Below, in pieces: positions 33,360-42,461 of a stretch of 64,000 nt of DNA (its first letter is position 1; every line of letters starts with the position of its first letter). The position numbers and the translations under genes are program-made. The notes below the pieces were generated by a model. It was not told the origin of the DNA and searched no databases. It was given only the letters and a program-made list of their open reading frames with translations. Source of the DNA: Jiangella alkaliphila. Its GTDB lineage: Bacteria; Actinomycetota; Actinomycetes; Jiangellales; Jiangellaceae. The stretch lies in the NCBI RefSeq assembly GCF_900105925.1, contig NZ_LT629791.1, positions 2,887,278 to 2,951,277 of the forward strand, in the 5' to 3' direction.

Positions 33360-33860
33360 ATGGTCGATCGAGTGCCGGAGCCGGCTGACGGCGACGAGCG
33401 GAGCATCCTGCTGGGGTGGCTCGCGTTCCACCGCGACGCGTTGCGGGCCAACTGCGCCGGGCTCGACGCCGGGCAGTTGGCCACCCGATCGGTGCCGCCG
33501 TCGTCGTTGTCGCTGATCGGCCTGGTGCGGCACCTCACCGAGATGGAGGACGCCTACGCGGCCTGGGCGCTCGGGCCGGGCGGGCCGTGGCGCGGCGTGT
33601 GGGGCGACTACACCGACGACGGCCCCGAGTGGGACTTCGACGTCGACGCCTCCGTGGTGGACGAGTCGCTGGCGGCGTGGGAGCAGAAGAAGGCGCTGGC
33701 CGACGAGCGCATCGCCGCGCACGCCACGCTCGATTCCGTCGGCGCCGGCAACGGCCGCAGCCTGCGGTGGAACCTGCAGAAGCTGACCGGCGAGTACGCC
33801 CGGCACAACGGCCACGCCGACCTCGTCCGCGAATCCATCGACGGCTGGACCGGCGAGTAA
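33360..33860 (+). CDS. DinB/DUF664-family protein (mycothiol-dependent enzyme-like)
   Basis: A 166-residue four-helix protein. LVRHLTEMEDAYAAW and YARHNGHADLVRESIDG carry the His residues that bind metal in DinB-like enzymes, some of which transfer or use mycothiol. ATG 33360 is preceded by TACCTT six bases away (leaderless). Divergent from the PadR operon, with 56 bases between starts. The reaction is unknown; mycothiol use would fit an actinomycete. Confidence 0.82.
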   Translation: MVDRVPEPADGDERSILLGWLAFHRDALRANCAGLDAGQLATRSVPPSSLSLIGLVRHLTEMEDAYAAWALGPGGPWRGVWGDYTDDGPEWDFDVDASVVDESLAAWEQKKALADERIAAHATLDSVGAGNGRSLRWNLQKLTGEYARHNGHADLVRESIDGWTGE

Positions 33861-33884
33861 CCCGTCCTCGGCTACCGTCGCCCT

Positions 33885-36572
33885 GTGCACCAGGACGGCA
33901 CCGGCACCGCACCGGCGATCGTGGGCCGCGCGAGCGAGCGCTCCCGGCTGAGTCGGGCGCTGGCCGACGCCAAGGACGGGCGCGGGTACGCGCTCGTCCT
34001 GCGCGGTGAGGCGGGCATCGGGAAGACCTCGCTGCTCGACCACGCGGCCGCGATCGCCGGCGGGTTCCGGGTGCTGCGCGCGTCCGGGGTCGAGTCTGAG
34101 GCGGAGATCCCGTTCGCGGCCCTGCACCTGCTGCTCGCGCCGTTCGCCGAGCGCGTCGACGACCTCCCCGCGCCGCAGGCCCGCGCGCTGCGGGCCGCGT
34201 TCGGGACGGTGGCGGCGCCGACCGAGCCGCTGATGGTGGGCGCGGCGACGCTGTTGCTGCTGTCGGAGCTGGCCGACGAGGCGCCGGTGCTGTGCCTGCT
34301 CGACGACGCACACTGGTTCGACCGGTCGTCGGCGGCCGCGCTGTTGTTCGCGGCCCGCCGGCTGCGGTCCGACCCGGTCGTCGTGATCCTCGCCGCCCGC
34401 GACGGCGACCGCCCGTTCCCGGCCGACGGCGTCGAGAGCCTGACACTGCCCCGGTTCGACGACGAGAGCGCGGCCCTGCTGCTGGCCGGGCTGCGGACGC
34501 TGCCGCACGACGTTGCTGGCCGTGTGATCAGGGAGTCCGGCGGCAACCCGCTGGCCATCGTCGAGCTGGCCGCCGACCGGCCCAAGGGTGTGCTGCCGGC
34601 GCCGGTCGCGCCGCTCCCTGCGGCCGGCCGGATGGAGGAGCACTTCCGCGGCCGGCTGCTGGCGCTGCCCGAGCGGACGCGGTGGGCGCTGCTGCTGGCC
34701 GCGGCCGACGACCGGTCCGACCTGACGGCGTTCGCGGCGGCCGCGGAGCGGCTCGGCCTGGGCGTCGCCGACCTCGAGCCGGCCGAGCTGCAGCGGCTGG
34801 TGCGGGTGACGGCCGGCGGGCTGGAGTTCCGGCACCCGCTGGTCCGCGCGGCCGCCTACCAGGACGTCCCGCTCGCCCGCCGGCTGGCCGCGCACCAGGC
34901 GCTGGCCGCCGTCCTGGACGACGCGCGCGACGCCGACCGCCGCGCCTGGCATCTCGCCGCGGCCGCCACCGGCGCCGACGAGATCGCCGCGGCCGCCCTG
35001 GACCGGGCGGCCGAGCGGGCCCTGGCGCGGGGCGCGCCCGCGGCCGCGTCGCGCGCCTGGGAGCGGGCCGCGGCGCTGAGCGGCGGCACCCCGGAGGGCC
35101 GCCTCGTCGACGCCGCCCGCGCCGCCTACGACGCCGGCGAGCTGGACCGGGCCCAGGCGCTGGCCACGGCGGCCGACGCGCCTGGACTGCCGGCCGGCCA
35201 GGCGGCCGAGGCGGCCTGGGTCCGCGCCCAAGTGGCGTACGAGCGCGAGTCGCCGGCCCGGGCCTGCGGGCTCGCGCTGGAGGTCGCCGCGCCGATCGTC
35301 ACCACCGACCCGGACCGCGCGACGGCCGTGCTCACCGAGGCGGCCTGGTGCGCCCGTGACGCCGCCAGCCCCGTCCTGCTGGCCCGCTGCGCCGAGCTGG
35401 CCCGGGAGCTGCCGGCCGGCCGCGACGAGGTGCGCGACTGCCTGATCGGCGTCGCGTCGCTGCTGCGCGGCGAGCCGGCCGCGACCACGGAGCCGCTGCG
35501 GGCGCTGCTGCTGGCGACCCGCGACGGCCGGGTCGAGGACAACGTCGAGCGGCTGCTCGGCGGCTTCGCCGGCCTGCTGATCGGCGCCGACGACGTCGCC
35601 CTGGAGGCGCTGACGGCGCAGGTGGCGGGGCTGCGCGACGACGGCGCGATCGGCTGGCTGCCGTACGTGCAGGAGACGCTGGCCCTCGCGCACCTGGTGT
35701 CCGGGCGGTTCCGCGACGCCGAGGTCACGGTCACGGAGGCGGTCGCCCTGGCCACCGAGCTGGGCCAGCACCTGGAGGTCACCGTCCTCACCTCGATCGC
35801 CGCCTGGCTGGCCGCCGTCCGGGGCGACCCGCCCGTCGTCGTCGGCGACACCCGCGGGCACCGGATGGCCGCCGCGACGCTCGCCTGGGCCGACGGCGTC
35901 GCCCTGCTCGCCCGAGCCGAGCCCGCCGCCGCGCTCGACCGCCTCGAGGACGCCTGCACCGGCCCGGCCCGCTTCGACGTGAATGTCCGCGCGATCCCGG
36001 ACCACGTCGAGGCCGCGATCCGCGCCGGTGACCGCGACCGGGCCGGCACCTGGCTGCCCGACCTCGACCGCTGGGCCGCGCGCACCGCCGGCCCGGCCGC
36101 GACGGCGCTCGCGTTGCGCTGCGCCGCCCTGCTCGACGACGGCGCGGCCGCGGCCGATCGGTTCGAGGCGTCGCTGCGCGCCGGCGCCGGGCCGTACGAC
36201 GAGGCCCGCACCCGGCTGGCCTACGGCGAGTGGCTGCGCCGGCACCGCCGGCCGACGACCGCTCGCGACCAGCTGACCCGGGCGCTGGAGACGTTCGACC
36301 GCATCGCCGCGCACGCCTGGAAGCCCCGTGCCCGGGCCGAACTCGACGCGCTGGGCGGCGCCGTACCGCAGCGGCGGCCGGAACCGCGCCACACCGGCCG
36401 GCTGACCCCGCAGGAGCTGCAGGTGGTCCGGCTGGCGGCGCGCGGGCTGACCAACCGCGAGATCGCCGGCCAGCTGTTCCTCAGCCCGCGCACCATCGGC
36501 CACCACCTCTACAAGGCCTACCCGAAACTCGGCGTCGCCCGGCGGGCCGAGCTCGGCCGCCTCGACCTCTAG
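33885..36572 (+). CDS. LuxR-family regulator with N-terminal AAA/NACHT-like ATPase (LAL type)
   Basis: An 895-residue regulator. An ATPase domain occupies the first 300 residues (Walker A GEAGIGKT, Walker B VLCLLDDAHWFD), followed by a long helical TPR-like region (about 330-800) and a C-terminal LuxR HTH (LTPQELQVVRLAARGLTNREIA and SPRTIGHHLYK). GTG 33885 is preceded by TACCGT six bases away, again a leaderless pattern. These large regulators typically control secondary metabolism or sugar use in response to a bound ligand. No clear target operon is adjacent. Confidence 0.88.
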   Translation: MHQDGTGTAPAIVGRASERSRLSRALADAKDGRGYALVLRGEAGIGKTSLLDHAAAIAGGFRVLRASGVESEAEIPFAALHLLLAPFAERVDDLPAPQARALRAAFGTVAAPTEPLMVGAATLLLLSELADEAPVLCLLDDAHWFDRSSAAALLFAARRLRSDPVVVILAARDGDRPFPADGVESLTLPRFDDESAALLLAGLRTLPHDVAGRVIRESGGNPLAIVELAADRPKGVLPAPVAPLPAAGRMEEHFRGRLLALPERTRWALLLAAADDRSDLTAFAAAAERLGLGVADLEPAELQRLVRVTAGGLEFRHPLVRAAAYQDVPLARRLAAHQALAAVLDDARDADRRAWHLAAAATGADEIAAAALDRAAERALARGAPAAASRAWERAAALSGGTPEGRLVDAARAAYDAGELDRAQALATAADAPGLPAGQAAEAAWVRAQVAYERESPARACGLALEVAAPIVTTDPDRATAVLTEAAWCARDAASPVLLARCAELARELPAGRDEVRDCLIGVASLLRGEPAATTEPLRALLLATRDGRVEDNVERLLGGFAGLLIGADDVALEALTAQVAGLRDDGAIGWLPYVQETLALAHLVSGRFRDAEVTVTEAVALATELGQHLEVTVLTSIAAWLAAVRGDPPVVVGDTRGHRMAAATLAWADGVALLARAEPAAALDRLEDACTGPARFDVNVRAIPDHVEAAIRAGDRDRAGTWLPDLDRWAARTAGPAATALALRCAALLDDGAAAADRFEASLRAGAGPYDEARTRLAYGEWLRRHRRPTTARDQLTRALETFDRIAAHAWKPRARAELDALGGAVPQRRPEPRHTGRLTPQELQVVRLAARGLTNREIAGQLFLSPRTIGHHLYKAYPKLGVARRAELGRLDL

Positions 36573-36608
36573 TCGCGGCTCATTGGCGCCCCAGCACTCC
36601 CGCCCCAC

Positions 36609-36679
36609 CCCCTGTTGATCACGGAATAGGTCGGCTCCCGCCGCGCTCGGGACCCGACCTTCGCCATGATCAACAGGGG
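36609..36679. repeat. Dispersed hairpin repeat, copy A
   Basis: Outer arms CCCCTGTTGATCA (36609-36621) and its complement (36667-36679) are perfect, and an inner stem AGGTCGG/CCGACCT (36628-36634, 36654-36660) extends the hairpin. It lies between convergent genes. A related element occurs at 48862-48932, so this is a family repeat rather than a simple terminator, though it could also stop transcription from both sides. Confidence 0.75.
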
Positions 36680-36701
36680 TCGTTCCGCACGCTCGACGGT
36701 G

Positions 36702-37862
36702 CTAGGTGCGCCGCGGGCCGTAGGTGACCCGGCGGACCAGCACCTCGAACGGGCCGCGCCGGCCGGTCCGCCGCATCCAGTCGGCCGCGGCGACGGTGCC
36801 CAGCCACGTCGCGGTGGCCAGCAGCGCAGTGGTGGTGACGGTGAGCGTGCCGGACAGGTCGAGCAGGAACGGCGTGAACACCGCCGCCCACACCACCGAC
36901 TGCATCAGATAGCAGGTCATCGACCGCTGGCCGGTCGCCCGGATCGCCTCGGTGATGCGGCCGGTGCGCCCGGTGAGCCGCGCCGCGACCAGCGCTATCA
37001 GCGCCGCGTAGCCGAACCCGCCGAGCACGCCGGCCGCGTCGTGCAGCGGCCCGATCAGCTCCAGCGTGGCCTCGCCCGGCACGTCGGTGACGCCGGCCAG
37101 CATGAGCGCCGCCGGCTGGGCGCCGAGCACGGCCACCCCGATGCCGGCGACCGCGGTGACGATGAGCAGCCGCCGGTGCCGCTCCGGCTGCTCCAGGACC
37201 CGGGCCCGCCCGGCCAGCAGCCCGATGAGGAACGGGCAGGCGAACCCGATCGGCCCGAACAGCATGATGATCGGCTGCACCACGATCCGCTCGGAGAACA
37301 TCGCCGCCAGGTCCGGCGGAAGCATCGACGCGTCCGGCGGCTCGGCGGAGACCGACAGGGAGTCGGCCGACGGCGCCAGCCCCAGCGCGAAGAACGCGAC
37401 CGCCACCAGCACCAGCCAGCGGGCCCGCCAGCGCACCGTCCAGGCTCCGAGCAGCAGCAGGACCCCGTACGCGGCCAGGATGTCGCCGACGTACAGCAGC
37501 ATCGCGTGCAGGAAGCCCACCACGATCAGCACCAGGCTGCGCCGCCACAGCAGGTGCCGCACGCCGCGCGGGCCGAGCGCCTCGTTGCGCCGCACGATGT
37601 GCGCGACGCCGTAGCCGAACAGTAGCCCGAACATCGGGAACGCCCGGCCGTCGACGAACGTCGCGATCAGCCAGGTGACCGCGGAGTCCAGCCACGTCCC
37701 GTCCATCGGGAAGCCGCCGCGCACCGTGTCGCCGCGCAAGAAGTAGTGCGAGTTGGCCAGCGCGATGAACAGCAGCATGAAGCCGCGCGCGAGGTCCGGT
37801 CCGAGTGCCCGCTCGGACGTCGCGGTGGGTCCGGCGGGCCGGGTCTGCGGGGTCGTGGCCAT
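36702..37862 (-). CDS. DUF418-type membrane protein
   Basis: A 386-residue protein with about nine TM helices, starting RALGPDLARGFMLLFIALANSHYF, and with FPMFGLLFGYGVAHI and a C-terminal CYLMQSVVWA, all typical of DUF418/YeiB-like proteins, a branch of the acyltransferase-3 fold. It is predicted to modify an envelope or secreted molecule or transport it; the function is unknown. ATG 37862 is used. Convergent with the LuxR gene across the dispersed repeat, divergent from the XRE-argS pair. Confidence 0.85.
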   Translation of the reverse strand: MATTPQTRPAGPTATSERALGPDLARGFMLLFIALANSHYFLRGDTVRGGFPMDGTWLDSAVTWLIATFVDGRAFPMFGLLFGYGVAHIVRRNEALGPRGVRHLLWRRSLVLIVVGFLHAMLLYVGDILAAYGVLLLLGAWTVRWRARWLVLVAVAFFALGLAPSADSLSVSAEPPDASMLPPDLAAMFSERIVVQPIIMLFGPIGFACPFLIGLLAGRARVLEQPERHRRLLIVTAVAGIGVAVLGAQPAALMLAGVTDVPGEATLELIGPLHDAAGVLGGFGYAALIALVAARLTGRTGRITEAIRATGQRSMTCYLMQSVVWAAVFTPFLLDLSGTLTVTTTALLATATWLGTVAAADWMRRTGRRGPFEVLVRRVTYGPRRT

Positions 37863-37980
37863 GGTGACGAGCCTCGCGGGCGGCGGCGGTGTGCGCATCG
37901 GACCAAAGTCGAGCGCGCCGCGACCATCGGCTACGGCGGCCAGGTCTTGGCTGCGGGCGACCGGTATTAGTATCGGTGTC

Positions 37981-38256
37981 ATGGTGCGAGTCCCGTTGAC
38001 CATCTCCGAGCGCGAGCGCGGCGAGCGGCTGGGCCTGGCCCTGCGCACCGCGCGCGGCGCGCGGAGCATCGTCGAGGTCGCGACGCAGGCGGGCATCTCG
38101 CCCGAGACGCTGCGCAAGATCGAGCGCGGCCGCATCCCTACCCCGGCGTTCTTCACCGTCGTGGCGGTCGCCGACGTGCTCGGCCTGTCCGTCGACGACC
38201 TGCTCTCCGGGCTGGCCTCCGGCGACGCCGCGGAAATGGCTACCCTTGGCCGGTGA
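37981..38256 (+). CDS. Small XRE-family HTH regulator coupled to argS
   Basis: A 91-residue protein that is one HTH: RLGLALRTARGARSIVEVATQAGISPETLRKIERGRIPTP, with a DVLGLSVDDLL tail. ATG 37981 is preceded by TAGTAT seven bases away, so the mRNA is probably leaderless. Its TGA overlaps the argS GTG (GTGA), coupling the two. A regulator placed in front of argS in this way is recurrent in actinobacteria; whether it controls argS or lysine/threonine genes is not known. Confidence 0.85.
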   Translation: MVRVPLTISERERGERLGLALRTARGARSIVEVATQAGISPETLRKIERGRIPTPAFFTVVAVADVLGLSVDDLLSGLASGDAAEMATLGR

Positions 38257-39911
38257 CCCCCGAACAGCTCTCCGCCGCGGTACGTGACGTCCTCACCGCC
38301 GCCGTCGACGCAGGTGACCTCGCCCTGCCCGACGGCGTGCCGGCCCAGGTGAGCGTCGAGCGACCGCGCAACCGCGACCACGGCGACTACGCCACGAACG
38401 TCGCGCTCCAGTTGGCGAAGAAGGCGGGCACCAACCCGCGGGCGCTGGCCGAGCTGCTGGCCGCCCGCCTGCGTCAGGCCGGCGGCGTCGAGGCGGTCGA
38501 CATCGCCGGGCCGGGCTTCCTCAACATCACCGTCTCCGCCGCCGCGCAGGGCGAGCTCGCCCGCGTCGTCGTCGAGGCGGGGGAGTCCTACGGGCGCGGC
38601 GAGGCGCTGGCCGGCACCACCATGAACGTCGAGTTCATCTCCGCCAACCCGACCGGCCCGCTGCACCTCGGCCACGTCCGCTGGGCCGCCGTCGGCGACG
38701 CCCTGGCGCGCGTGCTCGAGGCCGCCGGCGCCGCCGTCACCCGTGAGTTCTACATCAACGACCGCGGCGCCCAGATGGACAAGTTCGGCGCGTCCATCAT
38801 GGCCCGGGCGCACGGCGAGACGGTGCCCGAGGACGGCTACCACGGCGAGTACGTCAACGACCTCGCCCGGGTCATCGTCGCCGCCGACCCCGGCCTGCTC
38901 GAGCGGCCCCGCGACGAGCAGCTGGTCACGTTCCGCGAAGAGGGCTACCGCCTGCAGCTGGCCGAGCAGCAGCGCCAGCTCGACGAGTTCCGCACCCACT
39001 TCGACGTCTGGTACTCCGAGCGCAGCCTGTACGAGCGGGGCCGGGTCGAGCACGCCCTCGACGTGCTGCGCCAGCAGGGCCACCTGTTCGAGGCCGACGG
39101 CGCGCTGTGGATGCGCACCACCGGCTTCGGCGACGACAAGGACCGCGTGCTGCGGCGCGGCAACGGCGAGTTCACCTACTTCGCCGCCGACGCCGCGTAC
39201 TACGTCGACAAGCGCGAGCGCGGCTTCGACGTCTGCGTCTACCTGCTCGGCGCCGACCACCACGGCTACATCGGCCGGCTCAAGGCGCTGGCCGCCTGCG
39301 CGGGCGACGACCCCGAGAAGAACATCGAGATCCCGATCGGCCAGCTGGTCAAGATCGTCCAGGACGGCCAGGAGCTGCGGCTGTCCAAGCGGGCCGGCAC
39401 CATGCTCACGCTCGGCCAGGTGGTCGAGGCGGCCGGCGTCGACGCGCTGCGCTACTCGCTGTGCCGCTACCCGGCCGACTCCCCGCTGACCCTCGACGTC
39501 GCGCAGATCACCAAACAGACGTCGGACAACCCGGTCTTCTACGTGCAGTACGCGCATGCGCGGCTGGCGTCGATCCTGCGCAACGCCGCCGAGCTGGGCA
39601 TCGACAAGGGTGAGCTGCGGCCCGAGCTGCTCGACCACGAGCGCGAGTCGCTGCTGCTGGCGGCGCTGGCCGAGTTCCCGCGCGTCGTCGCCACGGCGGC
39701 CGAGCTGCGCGAGCCGCACCGCGTGGCCCGCTACCTCGAGGAGACCGCGTCCACGTTCCACAAGTTCTACGACGCCTGCCGGGTGCTGCCGATCGGTGAC
39801 GACGAGGCCACCGACGTGCACCGCGCGCGCATCTGGCTGGTCGAGGCCACCAAGGTGGTCGTCGCCAACGGCCTGGGCCTGCTCGGCGTCGATGCACCGG
39901 ATCGGATGTAA
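38253..39911 (+). CDS. argS: Arginyl-tRNA synthetase
   Basis: A 552-residue class I synthetase that attaches Arg to its tRNA. It has the N-terminal additional domain (about 1-110) for tRNA D-loop recognition, then the Rossmann domain with ANPTGPLHLGHVR (HIGH motif) and LSKRAGTML (KMSKS equivalent), and a DALR anticodon domain (FYVQYAHARLASI onward). GTG 38253 overlaps the XRE stop. lysA follows three bases after its stop, so argS-lysA form one operon. Confidence 0.97.
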   Translation: MTPEQLSAAVRDVLTAAVDAGDLALPDGVPAQVSVERPRNRDHGDYATNVALQLAKKAGTNPRALAELLAARLRQAGGVEAVDIAGPGFLNITVSAAAQGELARVVVEAGESYGRGEALAGTTMNVEFISANPTGPLHLGHVRWAAVGDALARVLEAAGAAVTREFYINDRGAQMDKFGASIMARAHGETVPEDGYHGEYVNDLARVIVAADPGLLERPRDEQLVTFREEGYRLQLAEQQRQLDEFRTHFDVWYSERSLYERGRVEHALDVLRQQGHLFEADGALWMRTTGFGDDKDRVLRRGNGEFTYFAADAAYYVDKRERGFDVCVYLLGADHHGYIGRLKALAACAGDDPEKNIEIPIGQLVKIVQDGQELRLSKRAGTMLTLGQVVEAAGVDALRYSLCRYPADSPLTLDVAQITKQTSDNPVFYVQYAHARLASILRNAAELGIDKGELRPELLDHERESLLLAALAEFPRVVATAAELREPHRVARYLEETASTFHKFYDACRVLPIGDDEATDVHRARIWLVEATKVVVANGLGLLGVDAPDRM

Positions 39912-39914
39912 CCC

Positions 39915-41294
39915 ATGCGCACACACGAAGCCGGGCCGACCTGGCTGCGCGAGCCCGATGACGTCAACGCCCTCTACCCGGGCCTGTGGGCCGCCGGGGT
40001 GGAACGCGACGACGACGGCGTCCTGCGGGTCGGCGGCCTGTCGGTGAAGGAGCTGGCGACCGAGTTCGGCACGCCGCTGTTCGTCGTCGACGAGAACGAC
40101 TTCCGGTCGCGGGCCCGGACGTTCCGCGACGCCTTCGGCGCGGTCCTGGGCGGTGCCGACGTCTACTACGCCGGCAAGGCGTTTCTCTCCGTCGCCGTCG
40201 CGCGCTGGATCGCCGACGAGGGGCTCAGCCTCGACGTGTGCTCCGGCGGCGAGCTGGCGGTGGCGCTGCGGGCCGGGTTCCCGCCCGAGCGCATCGGCCT
40301 GCACGGCAACAACAAGTCCGTCGCCGAGCTGGCGCGGGCGCTCGAGGCCGGCGTCGGGCGCATCATCGTCGACTCGTTCGAAGAGATCGAACGGCTGGCG
40401 GCGCTGGCCACCGCGCGTGGGCTGCGCGCCGACGTCCTCATCCGCACCAAGGTCGGCGTCGAGGCGCACACCCACGAGTACATCGCCACCGCGCACGAGG
40501 ACCAGAAGTTCGGCTTCTCCATCGCGTCGGGCGAGGCCGCCGGGGCGATCCGGGCCGTGCTGAAGGCCTCGTCGCTGCGGCTGCTCGGCCTGCACTCGCA
40601 CATCGGCTCGCAGATCTACGACACCGCCGGCTTCGAGGTGGCCGCCCGCCGGGTCCTGCGGCTGCAGGCCGAGGTCCGCGACGAGCACCGGGTCGAGCTT
40701 CCCGAGCTGGACCTCGGCGGCGGCTTCGGCATCGCCTACACCAGCCAGGACCACCCGCAGCCGCCCGCCGTCCTGGCCGCGAACATGGCCGAGATCATCG
40801 CGCACGAGTGCGCCGGCTACGGCCTGGCGGTGCCGCGGCTGAGCGTCGAGCCCGGCCGTTCCGTCGCCGGCCCGTCCACCTTCACGCTCTACGAGGTCGG
40901 CACCGTCAAGTCGGTCCCGCTCGACGGCGGGCACTCGCGCCGGTACGTGGCCGTCGACGGCGGCATGACCGACAACATCCGCACCGCCCTGTACGACGCC
41001 GACTACTCCTGCACGCTGGCCTCGCGCGGGTCCTCGGCCGCGCCGGTGCTGGCGCGCGTGGTCGGCAAGCACTGCGAGAGCGGCGACATCGTCGTCAAGG
41101 ACGAGTTCCTCCCCGACGACATCGCGGCGGGCGACCTCATCGCCGTCCCCGGCACCGGGGCCTACGGCCGGAGCATGGCCAGCAACTACAACCTCATCCC
41201 GCGCGCCGCGGTCGTCGCCGTCCGCGACGGCGACGCCCGGCTGATTATGCGCCGCGAGACCGAGGACGACATGCTCGCCCTCGACGTCGGCTGA
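39915..41294 (+). CDS. lysA: Diaminopimelate decarboxylase
   Basis: A 459-residue PLP enzyme of alanine-racemase fold, last step of lysine synthesis. Lys88 in YYAGKAFLS is the PLP lysine, GLHSHIGSQI and DLGGGFGIAY are the phosphate and loop motifs, and CESGDIVVKD carries the C-terminal active-site Cys. The length is typical of actinobacteria. It follows argS within three bases. In many relatives hom comes next; here hom is 10.2 kb away. Confidence 0.96.
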   Translation: MRTHEAGPTWLREPDDVNALYPGLWAAGVERDDDGVLRVGGLSVKELATEFGTPLFVVDENDFRSRARTFRDAFGAVLGGADVYYAGKAFLSVAVARWIADEGLSLDVCSGGELAVALRAGFPPERIGLHGNNKSVAELARALEAGVGRIIVDSFEEIERLAALATARGLRADVLIRTKVGVEAHTHEYIATAHEDQKFGFSIASGEAAGAIRAVLKASSLRLLGLHSHIGSQIYDTAGFEVAARRVLRLQAEVRDEHRVELPELDLGGGFGIAYTSQDHPQPPAVLAANMAEIIAHECAGYGLAVPRLSVEPGRSVAGPSTFTLYEVGTVKSVPLDGGHSRRYVAVDGGMTDNIRTALYDADYSCTLASRGSSAAPVLARVVGKHCESGDIVVKDEFLPDDIAAGDLIAVPGTGAYGRSMASNYNLIPRAAVVAVRDGDARLIMRRETEDDMLALDVG

Positions 41295-41296
41295 GC

Positions 41297-41332
41297 CGCG
41301 GCGCGGAAACCCGGTGTCGGAAACGCGCCGCG
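41297..41332 (+). terminator. Hairpin after lysA
   Basis: CGCGGCGCG (41297-41305) pairs with CGCGCCGCG (41324-41332) immediately after the lysA stop. There is no U-run, but the stem is all G/C. It is a plausible terminator of the argS-lysA operon, in agreement with the break in the lysA-hom order. Confidence 0.5.
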
Positions 41333-41540
41333 ACCCGCCGCCGGGGTCGTCGGTGTAGCAGCACCTCGCCCAGTGAAAATCACTGTAACTGCGGGGTTGA
41401 CCGGTTGTCGATGCGCGCCGAGCATATGGGAACAACACAATATCTGGAGTCCCGGCCGGGACCGCCATCACATGGCTCCCGGTCGGCCGTAGCAGCGGTT
41501 TCACCCCTGGGAGCCCTTATTTCAGAAGGGCAGGAACCCG
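41333..41540. promoter_or_regulatory. AT-richer spacer with perfect palindrome CAGTGA-AAA-TCACTG
   Basis: The palindrome at 41371-41385 is a perfect 6-bp inverted repeat with AAA at its centre. The spacer has several locally AT-rich segments (near 41440 and 41510) suited to promoters, but no gene was seen before the 48-codon frame at 41541. It may control that small gene or be a terminator remnant. Confidence 0.35.
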
Positions 41541-41687
41541 GTGGTGTATTGCTCCGGTACGCGACGCGCGCCAGCTCGCCTGCGCAGGTGGCTGGTGAGC
41601 CCGCGTGGCCAGTATCAGGTGGCCGGTCTGGCACTCGGCCTGGTGCTGTGCCTCGCGGTCCTGCTCGCCCTCAGGGCGGGCGGATAG
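41541..41687 (+). CDS. Small hypothetical membrane protein, 48 residues
   Basis: A frame with an Arg-rich cytoplasmic N-terminus (TRRAPARLRRW) and a single predicted TM helix (VAGLALGLVLCLAVLLAL) ending RAGG. GTG 41541 has AGGA upstream (41531-41535). The codon bias is coding-like, and the distribution of charge fits a type II single-pass protein. No family was recognised and no homologue is implied by context. It could be chance in a GC-rich spacer. Confidence 0.4.
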   Translation: MVYCSGTRRAPARLRRWLVSPRGQYQVAGLALGLVLCLAVLLALRAGG

Positions 41688-41805
41688 CCGACTCCACGAT
41701 CCGGAGACACCGCGGCGCCGCCCCGACCAGGCGGCCGGCGGGTCCTCCGCGATCGCACCCGGCCCAGCCCTCGCTGGGCCGACGTGCGCCGAGGGAACGT
41801 CAAGA

Positions 41806-42420
41806 TCATCGACGCAGCGTCAGCGACTGGAACGGGTGGCTGTCGCCGTCGAGCACGTGGAAGTCGACGACCTCGAAGTGCTCGCCGGCGTAGGCGAGCA
41901 GCTGCTCGTCGGTGCGCCAGGAGAAGAACCGGGGCGGGTCGTGCCGGTCGTTCTCGTGCACGCCCTCCGATCCGTCGCCGCCGTAGACGCCAAGGAAGAA
42001 CAGCCCGCCCGGCCGCAGCAGCGTGCGCACCGACGCCAGCGCCGTGGGCAGGTCGGCGTTGGGCACGTGCAGCAGGCAGTTCAGCGAGTACGCCGCGTCG
42101 AACGACTCCGGCGGCAGGTCCGGCGCCAGCACGTCCATCACCTGCGCCTCCAGGCCCTTCGCCGCGCAGGCGGCCACCATCTCGGCCGTGAAGTCGGTCG
42201 CGACGACGTCCAACCCGTGCTCCTGGAAGAACAGCGCGTCCTGGCCGGTGCCGGCGCCGATCTCGACCAGCGACCGCGCACCGGCGGCCCGCAGCCGGTC
42301 GCGGAACGCGGCCCGTTCGGCCAGCTTCCACGCCGCCTTGGGCGTCGATTCGCGCCACCCCACCCCGCCGGCGTACGCGGCCCGGAGGTCGTCGGCGACG
42401 TCGTCGAATCGAGGGTTCAT
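41806..42420 (-). CDS. Class I SAM-dependent methyltransferase
   Basis: A 204-residue protein: SLVEIGAGTGQDALFFQEHGLDVVATDF is motif I/II, FDAAYSLNCLLHVP the motif IV segment, and LLRPGGLFFLGVYGG the post-motif strand. It is a free-standing small-molecule methyltransferase of the UbiG/SmtA type. Divergent from the next gene, with 41 bases between starts. Substrate unknown. Confidence 0.82.
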   Translation of the reverse strand: MNPRFDDVADDLRAAYAGGVGWRESTPKAAWKLAERAAFRDRLRAAGARSLVEIGAGTGQDALFFQEHGLDVVATDFTAEMVAACAAKGLEAQVMDVLAPDLPPESFDAAYSLNCLLHVPNADLPTALASVRTLLRPGGLFFLGVYGGDGSEGVHENDRHDPPRFFSWRTDEQLLAYAGEHFEVVDFHVLDGDSHPFQSLTLRR

Positions 42421-42461
42421 GCCACCGATCCTCTCGTACGCGCCCGGGTAGCCTGGCCGCC

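Noticed and set aside
33207-36608. An 1133-codon reverse-strand open frame
   Set aside because: Low-complexity Gly/Arg/Val-rich translation opposite the LuxR-type regulator, with no motif or start context.
36702-41504. A 1600-codon reverse-strand open frame across argS and lysA
   Set aside because: It is the antisense shadow of argS/lysA in a GC-rich genome. Only its last 386 codons (36702-37862) match a real protein (DUF418).
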